Source: an uncultured Prevotellaceae bacterium (GTDB lineage Bacteria; Bacteroidota; Bacteroidia; Bacteroidales; Bacteroidaceae). From it: 61,302 bases of DNA. This document shows positions 6,775 through 13,715 of the stretch, in pieces. Position 1 is the first letter of the stretch. The number at the start of each line of letters is the position of its first letter. The DNA lies in the NCBI GenBank assembly GCA_900318555.1, contig ONKX01000027.1, positions 1 through 61,302 on the forward strand, in the 5' to 3' direction. Below the pieces are notes generated by a model that was not told the origin of the DNA, did not search any database, and worked only from the letters and a program-made list of their open reading frames with translations. The translations under genes and the position numbers were made by a program.

Positions 6775-8067
6775 ATGATGATAGAGAAAGAACTGAGAGA
6801 TAAGATTATCGCGATGGTGCATCGGGAGGTGGTGCCTGCCATTGGATGTACTGAGCCGATGTGTGTGGCATTGTGTACGGCGAAGGCTACCGAGAAATTG
6901 GGTTGCCGTCCTGAGAAGATTGAGGCGTTGTTGAGTGCTAATATCCTGAAGAATGCGATGGGGGTCGGGATTCCAGGAACGGGTATGTTGGGCTTGCCTA
7001 TTGCCATTGCCTTAGGTGCCATCATCGGCAAGAGTGACTATCAGCTGGAGGTGCTCAAAGACTTGACGCCAAGTACGCTCGAAGAGGGGAAGATGTTTAT
7101 TGCAGAGAATCGTATTTCTATCAAACAGAAGGAAGACATCAGCGAGAAGTTGTATGTGGAGATTATCTGCACCGCTGGCGACAAGAAAGCTTCTTCAGTC
7201 ATCGCCGGTGGGCATACCAGGTTTATAGATGACGAGAAGTGCTTATCCGGTAAGGCAGGGAAGAGTATTGAGAGCAGTGTGAACAGTCCTGCCAGTGACA
7301 TGGATGTTCCTCTGAACCTCCGCCTTGTGTATGATTTTGCCATGACGACACCACTTGATGAGATCAGTTTCATTCAGGAGGCGCGAACCTATAACATGAA
7401 TGCGGCACGTGAGGCGCTGAAGGGCAACTACGGTCATAACCTCGGTAAGAGCATAGAGCGTCCGTTGTCAAAGGGAATATTCGGTGACAGCATCTATTGC
7501 CATATCATCTCACGAACGGCATCAGCATGTGATGTCCGCATGGGTGGTGCGATGATTCCGGTTATGTCAAACAGCGGTAGCGGCAATCAGGGAATCTGTG
7601 CTACCAACCCTGTCTGTGTTTATGCCAAGGAGAACGAGAATACTGAGGAGGAACTCATACGTGCCTTGATGCTCAGTCATCTGACTGCCATATATATCAA
7701 ACAGTCATTGGGGAAACTGTCGGCACTCTGTGGTTGTGTGGTGGCAAGCATCGGCAGTAGCTGTGGCATCACCTATCTGATGGGTGGTGATTACGGTCGT
7801 ATCTGCTCTTCAGTGAAGAATATGATTGCTAACCTGACGGGTATGATATGCGATGGTGCCAAACCATCGTGCTCGCTGAAGATAACCTCGGGAGTTTCCA
7901 CTGCTTTACTTTCGGCTCTGCTGGCTATGGAGGGCAAATGTGTCAGTTCGTCAGAGGGTATTGTGGATGACGATGTGGATAAGAGCATTCATAACCTGAC
8001 GAGTATCGGTGCAGATGCTATGTGCAAGACTGATGAGATGATCCTTAATATCATGACAACGAAGTGA
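6775..8067 (+). CDS. cyuA: L-cysteine desulfidase / serine dehydratase alpha-family (UPF0597)
   Basis: 430 residues, the usual length for the CyuA/YhaM (UPF0597) family, relatives of iron-sulfur L-serine dehydratase. Members break down L-cysteine to pyruvate, ammonia and sulfide in anaerobes. The family entry motif is present (PAIGCTEP, C25), followed by the glycine-rich VGIPGTG. The C-terminal half holds clustered cysteines able to bind a [4Fe-4S] cluster (ALCGCV, SSCGITY, CDGAKPSCSLK). It is cytoplasmic, without signal or membrane segments. The gene stands alone between a leader shared with sodB and the MGMT gene 53 bases on, which has its own -7 box. Substrate choice between cysteine and serine cannot be settled from sequence alone. 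Confidence 0.85.
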   Translation: MMIEKELRDKIIAMVHREVVPAIGCTEPMCVALCTAKATEKLGCRPEKIEALLSANILKNAMGVGIPGTGMLGLPIAIALGAIIGKSDYQLEVLKDLTPSTLEEGKMFIAENRISIKQKEDISEKLYVEIICTAGDKKASSVIAGGHTRFIDDEKCLSGKAGKSIESSVNSPASDMDVPLNLRLVYDFAMTTPLDEISFIQEARTYNMNAAREALKGNYGHNLGKSIERPLSKGIFGDSIYCHIISRTASACDVRMGGAMIPVMSNSGSGNQGICATNPVCVYAKENENTEEELIRALMLSHLTAIYIKQSLGKLSALCGCVVASIGSSCGITYLMGGDYGRICSSVKNMIANLTGMICDGAKPSCSLKITSGVSTALLSALLAMEGKCVSSSEGIVDDDVDKSIHNLTSIGADAMCKTDEMILNIMTTK

Positions 8068-8085
8068 CATTTTAATATTATTTCG

Positions 8086-8093
8086 TATCTTCG
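8086..8093 (+). promoter_or_regulatory. -7 box of the MGMT-family gene
   Basis: TATCTTCG, the TAnnTTCG variant seen also at 6739, 8515 and 9669. A possible mini-ORF begins four bases later with GTG at 8098 and ends in TGA at 8122-8124, overlapping the MGMT ATG at 8121. Confidence 0.5.
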
Positions 8094-8120
8094 CAACGTG
8101 AATCTAAAACAATATGAGAT

Positions 8121-8459
8121 ATGAAGGACTATCCCGATAGGATGACGCCAGAGCAGGCGAGGAGGTTTGGTGAGGATGTGCTGAACATTGTCAGCCAGAT
8201 TCCTCGTGGACGGGTGACTACATATGGACATATTGCCGCATTGGCAGGATGGCCCAGTCATTCACGGATGGTGGGCAGGACGCTGAGATATACGCCTGGG
8301 GCAGAGCATCTGCCTTGTCATCGGGTGGTAAACAAAGAGGGACGTACTGCCCCAGGGTGGAGTCGCCAACGGATATTGTTGGAAGAAGAAGGTGTCCGTT
8401 TCAAGTCCAATGGGCATGTTGATATGGCGCGACATCTTTGGGAACTGGAGGTGGAATAA
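8121..8459 (+). CDS. MGMT-family protein (alkyltransferase domain only)
   Basis: 112 residues, matching only the C-terminal DNA-binding and active-site domain of O6-methylguanine-DNA methyltransferase. The helix-turn-helix (VTTYGHIAALAG), the arginine-containing SRMVGRTLR and the active-site motif PCHRVV are all present. Because the cysteine is kept, it differs from the alkyltransferase-like (ATL) proteins that have Trp there, although it is as short as they are. It may transfer alkyl groups from DNA bases to itself, or act as a damage flag. It lies 195 bases from the end of the AlkD-like repair gene, which reads the other way. Confidence 0.88.
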   Translation: MKDYPDRMTPEQARRFGEDVLNIVSQIPRGRVTTYGHIAALAGWPSHSRMVGRTLRYTPGAEHLPCHRVVNKEGRTAPGWSRQRILLEEEGVRFKSNGHVDMARHLWELEVE

Positions 8460-8494
8460 AGAAGAATAAAAGAGAATAAAGAGGAATAAAAGCG

Positions 8495-8524
8495 GATTTC
8501 TCGCGAAAATGTTGTATATTCGCA
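8495..8524 (+). repeat. 30-bp promoter repeat, copy 1
   Basis: Thirty bases identical to 9649-9678, the promoter region of rubrerythrin, including a TATATTCG -7 box (8515-8522). Here it drives only the decayed frame that follows. Confidence 0.8.
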
Positions 8525-8549
8525 GCATAATTACTAAAAACATAAGGAT

Positions 8550-8628
8550 ATGAAGAGCTGATTGTAGGGTCAAGCTCACGGAGCAGAAGGAGGCACTGAA
8601 GGTGTTGGCAGAGAAACTGATAGGATGA
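8550..8628 (+). pseudogene. tiny gene remnant behind a duplicated promoter
   Basis: After a sodB/cyuA-like leader the ATG at 8550 opens only three codons (MKS). About ten bases later a second stretch in another frame (8569-8628) reads VKLTEQKEAL then KVLAEKLIG and stops, like the C-terminal helix of a small enzyme. This looks like the two ends of a gene whose middle has been deleted. The original family is not recognisable with confidence. Confidence 0.4.
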
Positions 8629-8654
8629 AGGATTTTCCTGACAGGATGTGGATA

Positions 8655-9536
8655 TCAGTCTCTCCTGTTCATCCATTCTTTCCGTTCTTTATCTGACATC
8701 TTTTCGATGGCGTAGCGAAGCATGGTGCGAGGCATCTCGTGGGCATGTTGACGCAGGAATTCACGCAACAAATCCATACTTACACGTTTACCCATTTCGC
8801 GAAGCATCCAACCAACAGCCATGGCTAAAAGCCGAGCCTGCTCACGCTCGGCATGGCTCAAGCTAGCTTGGCCCTGCTCTCGCTTAATCGCAGCCTTATG
8901 CATAAGGTGGTGCAGGTGAATCTCCGCATATCGCAGGCACCAGGTGGGGTCACCCATTTGCGAGGTCTTCCATGAACAGACGATACTCATACGTTGCTTC
9001 CATAAGTTGTCACTCTGTGCCAGTTCATCCAGCACCTGCCGTTTGTAATCTAGGTGTAGATTTGTTCCTTCCCCTAAACAGGGGGATGAGAGGGGGCCTC
9101 CCAAATATGTAGGCAACAGTAGCCAATGACCAAGGATCTTTGGGGCAGAGAGATCTACGAGGTCCCAGTTATTGGCCTGTTCGGCATACTGAAGGTACAT
9201 CGTCAGGATCTCGTCACGACCTTTAATTGCTTCCTCATTGTTTTCAAGGCGCTTGGTGGCAAGCTTTTCGAATTTTGCAACGAGGATGAGAAAACCGCAG
9301 AGGCGCACTTCGTGCCAGCGACTCTGAAGAAGTGCAGGCACTTCGCTCAAGGGGAAATCTTGAGACACACTACGTACTACCTCTCTCGTCTGGGGCACTT
9401 TCAGACCCAGAAATTCATCACCCTCACCATACTCGCCTGGGCCCGTCTTGAAGAACCCCATCAACACCTTTCGCTGCTCTTCGTTGCGTAGCGACTCCAT
9501 ATATGTAATAATTTCCTGGGCTGTCATTTTTTTCAT
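8655..9536 (-). CDS. AlkD-like DNA alkylation repair protein
   Basis: 293 residues from the ATG at 9536. A longer frame to 9575 would put its ATG inside the -7 box, so it is rejected; a second ATG at 9527 is possible. The protein is built of HEAT-like helical repeats in the manner of AlkD DNA glycosylases, which excise alkylated bases without base flipping. Family landmarks: FLGLKVPQTREVVR, SRWHEVRLCGFLILV, NNWDLVDLSAPKILGHWLL and SDNLWKQRMSIV. Between GHWLL and the DYKRQVLDEL helix there is an extra proline- and glycine-rich segment of about 18 residues (TYLGGPLSSPCLGEG). It is coded by a palindrome-rich DNA insert at 9064-9108 that looks unlike the rest of the gene. Confidence 0.88.
   Translation of the reverse strand: MKKMTAQEIITYMESLRNEEQRKVLMGFFKTGPGEYGEGDEFLGLKVPQTREVVRSVSQDFPLSEVPALLQSRWHEVRLCGFLILVAKFEKLATKRLENNEEAIKGRDEILTMYLQYAEQANNWDLVDLSAPKILGHWLLLPTYLGGPLSSPCLGEGTNLHLDYKRQVLDELAQSDNLWKQRMSIVCSWKTSQMGDPTWCLRYAEIHLHHLMHKAAIKREQGQASLSHAEREQARLLAMAVGWMLREMGKRVSMDLLREFLRQHAHEMPRTMLRYAIEKMSDKERKEWMNRRD
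9064..9108. repeat. GC-rich palindromic insert inside the AlkD-like gene
   Basis: Runs of C and G (TTCCCCTAAACAGGGGG, then GAGAGGGGGCCTCCC) can form short hairpins. The insert keeps the reading frame and adds a low-complexity loop between two conserved HEAT segments. Confidence 0.5.
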
Positions 9537-9564
9537 TGCCTTTGGTCTTATCTTTTCCGGGATG

Positions 9565-9572
9565 CAAATATA
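9565..9572 (-). promoter_or_regulatory. -7 box of the AlkD-like gene
   Basis: TATATTTG on the minus strand, inside the 46-bp module (9566-9611) that also lies before the CotH-family gene. It ends 28 bases before the ATG at 9536 and overlaps the alternative ATG at 9575. Confidence 0.6.
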
Positions 9573-9648
9573 CAAAAAAAATGGGACTATGGTATGTTTT
9601 TGGAAAAATTGTTGCGTCAGAAATTGAGAAAAAATGTGAAAAAAGGAA

Positions 9649-9678
9649 GATTTCTCGCGAAAATGTTGTATATTCGCA
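9649..9678 (+). promoter_or_regulatory. rubrerythrin promoter (30-bp repeat, copy 2)
   Basis: Contains TATATTCG at 9669-9676 and is identical over 30 bases to 8495-8524. The rubrerythrin ATG lies 30 bases downstream of the -7 box. Confidence 0.6.
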
Positions 9679-9705
9679 ACGTGAAACTAAAATATACGAA
9701 GACTT

Positions 9706-10236
9706 ATGAAAGAACTGAAAGGAACGAAGACCGAGCAGAACCTCAAGGAGGCTTTTGCAGGCGAGAGTATGGCGAGGAACAAGTACACGTATTTTGCTAA
9801 GGATGGATTTGTGCAGATTGCCTCGATTTTTGAGGAGACGGCTGCCAATGAGAAGGAGCATGCCAAGATGTGGTATAAGTACCTGAATGGCGGTAGCGTG
9901 AGTGATACGAAGGCGAACCTGGAGGATGCTGCCAATGGCGAGAACTTCGAGTGGACGGATATGTATGCGCGTATGGCCAAGGAGGCTCGCGAGGAGGGCT
10001 TTGACGAGATTGCAGAGAAGTTTGAGCTCGTTGGTGCTATAGAGAAACATCATGAGGAGCGCTATCGTAAGTTGCTGAAGAACATCGAGGATGCCATTGT
10101 ATTCTCTCGTGAGGGCGATGTCATCTGGCAATGCAGCAACTGCGGGCATATCGTCATTGGCAAGAAGGCGCCTGAGGTATGTCCAACGTGTGACCATCCG
10201 CAGAGCTACTTCCAGATCAAAGCAGATAACTTTTAA
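9706..10236 (+). CDS. rbr: rubrerythrin
   Basis: 176 residues: a ferritin-like four-helix di-iron domain (about 1-140) with the glutamate and histidine pattern [37 protein letters not shown] and EKHHEERY, followed by a rubredoxin-like domain with two pairs of cysteines (CSNCG and CPTCD). Rubrerythrin reduces hydrogen peroxide to water in anaerobes, taking electrons through the rubredoxin centre. It is the logical partner of the superoxide dismutase 6 kb upstream. It is a single-gene unit with its own promoter; a bidirectional terminator follows. The 70 bases after the stop contain a second copy of the GATAACTTTT sequence from the gene end, probably a small local duplication. Confidence 0.96.
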   Translation: MKELKGTKTEQNLKEAFAGESMARNKYTYFAKDGFVQIASIFEETAANEKEHAKMWYKYLNGGSVSDTKANLEDAANGENFEWTDMYARMAKEAREEGFDEIAEKFELVGAIEKHHEERYRKLLKNIEDAIVFSREGDVIWQCSNCGHIVIGKKAPEVCPTCDHPQSYFQIKADNF

Positions 10237-10318
10237 AGCAGCGCGAGCCATTATGCAATACATAAATGGCCGAGTCGTGACAAAAGTCATCGAAGATAAC
10301 TTTTGAAAACTAAAAACG

Positions 10319-10358
10319 GGCCAGTCTCGAGAGTAGGGGACTGACCCGTTTTAGTTTG
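10319..10358. terminator. bidirectional terminator
   Basis: 14-bp stem AAAACGGGCCAGTC / GACTGACCCGTTTT with one mismatch and a 12-nt loop. A's on one side and T's on the other let it serve both rubrerythrin (+) and the fimbrial lipoprotein gene ending at 10386 (-). Confidence 0.75.
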
Positions 10359-10385
10359 TATGGGTTTTAATACCGGTTGCCAGTA

Positions 10386-11267
10386 TTAGAACGTGATATG
10401 CGTCTCGCCCGCCCAGTCGGTATTAATTGTTATGCCGCCAATGGTGGTCGACGAAGAACCGCTGCCATTAAAGAATGCACCGGACAGCCACGTGATGTGG
10501 TTCTGTTCCATGGGCACCTCGAAGTCGCGCTCGTACAACACGTTGTCACCGTCGTCATAGGCCGTCACCAACAGGTCGATATCGCTCTCCACTTCGTGCA
10601 GGAACGTATATATGTCGAACTGTTTCTGGGTGCCTGAAGATACATCGAAGTTCACCGTCTGCTTGCTGTTCACGCTACCCAAGCCAGTCTTTGCATCAAA
10701 CGCCCCAGAGCCGCCCGTATAGTAGAACCGCATCTTCTTCACATTGGCAGGGATGTCGTCGGTCACCACGAAGCGGCACATTGACACGATACGGTCGAGG
10801 GATAGCTGCTTGTCCACAGGCTCTTCGCCAACGGTCACCGTGCAGCAAGTCATGAAGGTATCCGTGTAACCCTGCGCATTGGTAAACTGGATTTTCTTCA
10901 GATTGGTCATCGTGGGATTACCGCTACTGCTGTGGCCCACGACGACCAGCGTATATTCACCCTCTTCCAACTGGAACGAGGCTGTGCCAAAGTCCGCCGC
11001 ATCGCTCGTCTGATTGATCTGTTTCACACGCGAGCCTTCTTCATCGTACACGGCGTAGTTCAGTCGCGTACACCTCGCTGAAGCAGGTTCTATCCCACGG
11101 GTAAAACTCTCAAACGGTGTCTTCGCTATTTCAAATACCGTGACCGTCAGGTTGCCCTTGACCACCTCAGTTTCTTCGTTGACCATCAATGGCTTTTCGC
11201 AGCCAACCATTATACAGACAGCTAACAACGTGCACACAGCACAAATCGAAATAATCATCTTCTTCAT
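10386..11267 (-). CDS. FimB/Mfa2-family lipoprotein
   Basis: 293 residues. The N-terminus (MKKMIISICAVCTLLAVCIMVGC) is a lipoprotein signal with cysteine at about residue 23. The body shows FimB/Mfa2-type fimbrial anchor features: LNYAVYDEEGSRV early on, the LEEGEYTLVVVGHS strand, DRIVSMCRFVV, MRFYYTGGSGAFD, and a late DGDNVLYERDFEVP strand pair. Such proteins sit in the outer membrane and cap or anchor type V (Bacteroidales) fimbriae. It is 17 bases downstream of a paralogue of the same fold, and the two form one leftward unit. No fimbrillin (FimA/Mfa1 shaft protein) or tip gene lies next to them. Confidence 0.8.
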   Translation of the reverse strand: MKKMIISICAVCTLLAVCIMVGCEKPLMVNEETEVVKGNLTVTVFEIAKTPFESFTRGIEPASARCTRLNYAVYDEEGSRVKQINQTSDAADFGTASFQLEEGEYTLVVVGHSSSGNPTMTNLKKIQFTNAQGYTDTFMTCCTVTVGEEPVDKQLSLDRIVSMCRFVVTDDIPANVKKMRFYYTGGSGAFDAKTGLGSVNSKQTVNFDVSSGTQKQFDIYTFLHEVESDIDLLVTAYDDGDNVLYERDFEVPMEQNHITWLSGAFFNGSGSSSTTIGGITINTDWAGETHITF

Positions 11268-11284
11268 ATTTTTGTCCTCCGAAA

Positions 11285-12172
11285 TTAAATGTTAACAGTG
11301 TTATCTTCGAGCCAACTGGTCTCTACCTGAATAGTAGCCGTAGATGCACTTGTCGTAAAGAGAGCGCCAGAGAGAATGGTTTTGCGGTTACGTTTCAGCG
11401 GGACATTGGGCACCACCTTGGTGAGGAGCACGTTGTTACCGGCGTCGAGCGCCTCGATGGTGATCGTCATCGTCTGCTCGTCAGTGGCAAGGAATACATA
11501 GTTACCAACATTCAGCTTACCGTCAACTACATGACGACTGTTCGTCACCACAAACCCCGCATTCGAAGTGGCCAAACCCGTTGTGGGATTGAAGCTTTTA
11601 CCGCCTGCCGCATACGTAGTACGAATTGTTGCGACGTCATCAGGTACCGCATCCGTCGAACGGATATTCAGCAATGCCATGATGCGGTTCATCGTCACAC
11701 TGATATCAGCACCTGCAGCCGTTACTGTCACACTCTGCGTAGCACAGAATGTCTCACGGGCCCGCTCACTGGTATAACTGGCCGCAGTGGGACTCGTCAG
11801 CACAAACACATCGCCATCGCTACGTCCACGTCCCACAACTACCATTGTGTAACTACCAATGGGCAGGTTGCACGAGAATTCACCAAACGTTGTGTAGGTG
11901 CTTGGATTAGAGCGCAATTGTGTCGTCTTAAACACCTCCGTCTCACCAGCGTAGAAAGCCAAATCGATGGCTCCCACATTATCGTAACTTTCAATAGTTT
12001 GTGCCGCTCGCGTGGAGCCATCAGGCAAGTCCTCTTGCGAAATGGAGAGGTTACTCACCCGCACCGTTACTGGAGCTGTGGGCTGCTCTGGGTTAATCAC
12101 TTCGTTCACGGTCTCTTTGCTGCAACTTGCAGCAAGCAGTGCTATGACTGCCAAAAATACGTACTTTTTCAT
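11285..12172 (-). CDS. FimB/Mfa2-family lipoprotein, paralogue
   Basis: 295 residues from the ATG at 12172, which gives a proper lipoprotein signal (MKKYVFLAVIALLAASC). The open frame extends to 12229, but that extension has no conserved look. The domain order matches the neighbour: AIDLAFYAGE, then NLPIGSYTMVVVGRG, ISVTMNRIMALLNI, TIRTTYAAGGKSFNPTTGL, and ALDAGNNVLLTKVVPNVPL. A G-x-Y-T-M/L-V-V-V-G strand is shared by both proteins, so they arose by duplication. It is the first gene of the leftward pair. Function is inferred as an outer-membrane anchor or minor subunit of surface fimbriae. Confidence 0.78.
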   Translation of the reverse strand: MKKYVFLAVIALLAASCSKETVNEVINPEQPTAPVTVRVSNLSISQEDLPDGSTRAAQTIESYDNVGAIDLAFYAGETEVFKTTQLRSNPSTYTTFGEFSCNLPIGSYTMVVVGRGRSDGDVFVLTSPTAASYTSERARETFCATQSVTVTAAGADISVTMNRIMALLNIRSTDAVPDDVATIRTTYAAGGKSFNPTTGLATSNAGFVVTNSRHVVDGKLNVGNYVFLATDEQTMTITIEALDAGNNVLLTKVVPNVPLKRNRKTILSGALFTTSASTATIQVETSWLEDNTVNI

Positions 12173-12296
12173 ACTTAAATTAATAAAATTAAAAATTATC
12201 ACTATAGCGATTATAAGAATCGCCGTCACAAATTAACAACAAAATTCCTTTTGCACCCTCATAATATGATTTTATTTAACATTTTTTTAGTGCTTT

Positions 12297-12312
12297 CACC
12301 TTTGTAAAGGTG
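12297..12312. repeat. short palindrome before fprA
   Basis: CACCTTTGTAAAGGTG, a near-perfect inverted repeat 28 bases upstream of the fprA -33 element. It could be a hairpin or an operator site; nothing further supports either. Confidence 0.35.
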
Positions 12313-12339
12313 TCTCCCGCTCGAAAAAGCTCAATAAAA

Positions 12340-12371
12340 TTTGGTGTTTTGCTCAATTTGTACTATCTTTG
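12340..12371 (+). promoter_or_regulatory. fprA promoter
   Basis: TTTG (12340-12343), 20 bp, TATCTTTG (12364-12371). The whole block ATTTGGT...GCTCAA...TATCTTTGC belongs to a promoter module found again at 40505 and 43951. Confidence 0.75.
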
Positions 12372-12416
12372 CACGCGAAGTGTGCAAAAGTGTACGCGAA
12401 TATATAAATTTGAACA

Positions 12417-13580
12417 ATGAATATGATTAGTGATACGATTAAGTACATCGGTGTGGATGATTTGGACATCGATTTGTTTGAGAGTCAGTATGTGGTGCCC
12501 GAGGGCATGAGTTATAACTCGTATCTCATCGACGATGAGAAAATAGCAGTGCTGGATACGGCTGATGCCCGTAAGGGTGAGGAGTGGAAAGTGAACCTGA
12601 AGGCTGCTTTAGGCAATCGCCAGCCGGACTATCTGGTGGCTCACCATATGGAGCCCGACCACTCGGCACTCATTGCCTGGATGCTGGAGACTTATCCTGG
12701 TGTGCAACTGGTTTGTAGTGCCCAGGCAGTAAAGATGCTGGCCAACTTCTTTGATGGCGTTGACTTTACAGGTCGCGTGATCACCGTGAAGGAGGGCGAC
12801 ACACTAGCTCTGGGCAAGCATACACTGCAGTTTATCGGTGCAGCGATGATTCACTGGCCTGAGGTCATCATGAGTTACGACACTACTGACAAGGTGCTGT
12901 TCAGTGCTGATGGCTTTGGTAAGTTTGGTGCGCTGGTCAACGAGACCGATGATTGGGCTTGCGAGGCACGTAGGTATTACTTTAATATATGTGGCAAGTA
13001 TGGTGCACAGGTGCAGAGTGTCCTCAAGAAGGCTGCTGCCCTTGACATTCAGACCATTTGTCCGCTGCATGGTCCAGTGCTGAAGGGTGAGGCCCTGGCT
13101 GAGGCTGTACGTCTGTATGATATTTGGAGCAAGTACGAGCCCGAGAGCGAGGGAATATTGATAGCATACGCTAGCATTCATGGTGGTACAGCTAAGGCTG
13201 CTGAGCGCTTAGGTGAGATCCTGCGCGAGAAGGGTGCCAAGAAGGTAGTAGTAAGCGACCTGAGTCGTGAAGATATGGCTGAGGTCATTGAGGATGCCTT
13301 CCGCTATCCAACGGTGGTGGTGGCTGCTTCGAGCTATGATGCAGGCGTATTCCCCGTGATGCACGATTTCCTGTATCACTTGCAAATCAAGAACTACCAG
13401 AAGCGCAAGTTTGGTATCATTGAGAATGGCAGTTGGGCTCCATCAGCCGGCAAAGTGATGCGAGGCATGATAGAGGCCCTGAAGGACTGTGAAATTGTAG
13501 AGCCCATGGTGACTATCCGTTCGCGTATGAAGGCTGGTGATGAAGCACTGCTAGAGCAGTTGGCAGATGCGCTGATTTGA
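12417..13580 (+). CDS. fprA: flavodiiron protein (FprA, class A)
   Basis: 387 residues in two domains. Residues about 1-250 form the metallo-beta-lactamase-like di-iron domain with all ligand motifs: HMEPDH (HxExDH), H in MIHWPEV, D in FSADGF and H in CPLHG. Residues about 253-387 are a flavodoxin domain (LIAYASIHGGTAKAAERL binds the FMN phosphate). Class A flavodiiron proteins reduce oxygen to water, nitric oxide to nitrous oxide, or both, using electrons from rubredoxin or related carriers. There is no fused rubredoxin or flavin reductase domain. With superoxide dismutase and rubrerythrin it makes up the oxygen defence of an anaerobe. An ATG at 12423 is an alternative start. Confidence 0.93.
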   Translation: MNMISDTIKYIGVDDLDIDLFESQYVVPEGMSYNSYLIDDEKIAVLDTADARKGEEWKVNLKAALGNRQPDYLVAHHMEPDHSALIAWMLETYPGVQLVCSAQAVKMLANFFDGVDFTGRVITVKEGDTLALGKHTLQFIGAAMIHWPEVIMSYDTTDKVLFSADGFGKFGALVNETDDWACEARRYYFNICGKYGAQVQSVLKKAAALDIQTICPLHGPVLKGEALAEAVRLYDIWSKYEPESEGILIAYASIHGGTAKAAERLGEILREKGAKKVVVSDLSREDMAEVIEDAFRYPTVVVAASSYDAGVFPVMHDFLYHLQIKNYQKRKFGIIENGSWAPSAGKVMRGMIEALKDCEIVEPMVTIRSRMKAGDEALLEQLADALI

Positions 13581-13600
13581 AAAGGGTATAGATAAAAGAA

Positions 13601-13630
13601 AAGAGGCAAGCGAGCGCTTGCCTCTTTTTA
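13601..13630. terminator. terminator between fprA and the TPR gene
   Basis: Perfect 12-bp stem AAGAGGCAAGCG/CGCTTGCCTCTT with a minimal loop, flanked by A's and T's; it can act in both directions. Confidence 0.8.
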
Positions 13631-13633
13631 TGC

Positions 13634-13715
13634 CTTGACCTGATTAATTTCTCATATCAGCCTCATTAAAGAGGTCTTGACCTAAGAAACTCTTAGTTTC
13701 TCATGTCAGCCTCAG
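13634..13715. repeat. imperfect tandem duplication at the end of the TPR gene
   Basis: Two units of about 40 bp share CTTGACCT and TTTCTCAT(A/G)TCAGCCTCA. Read leftward, both copies code for EADMRN and a stop. The inner copy ends the present gene; the outer copy lies beyond the stop in another frame. Confidence 0.6.
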
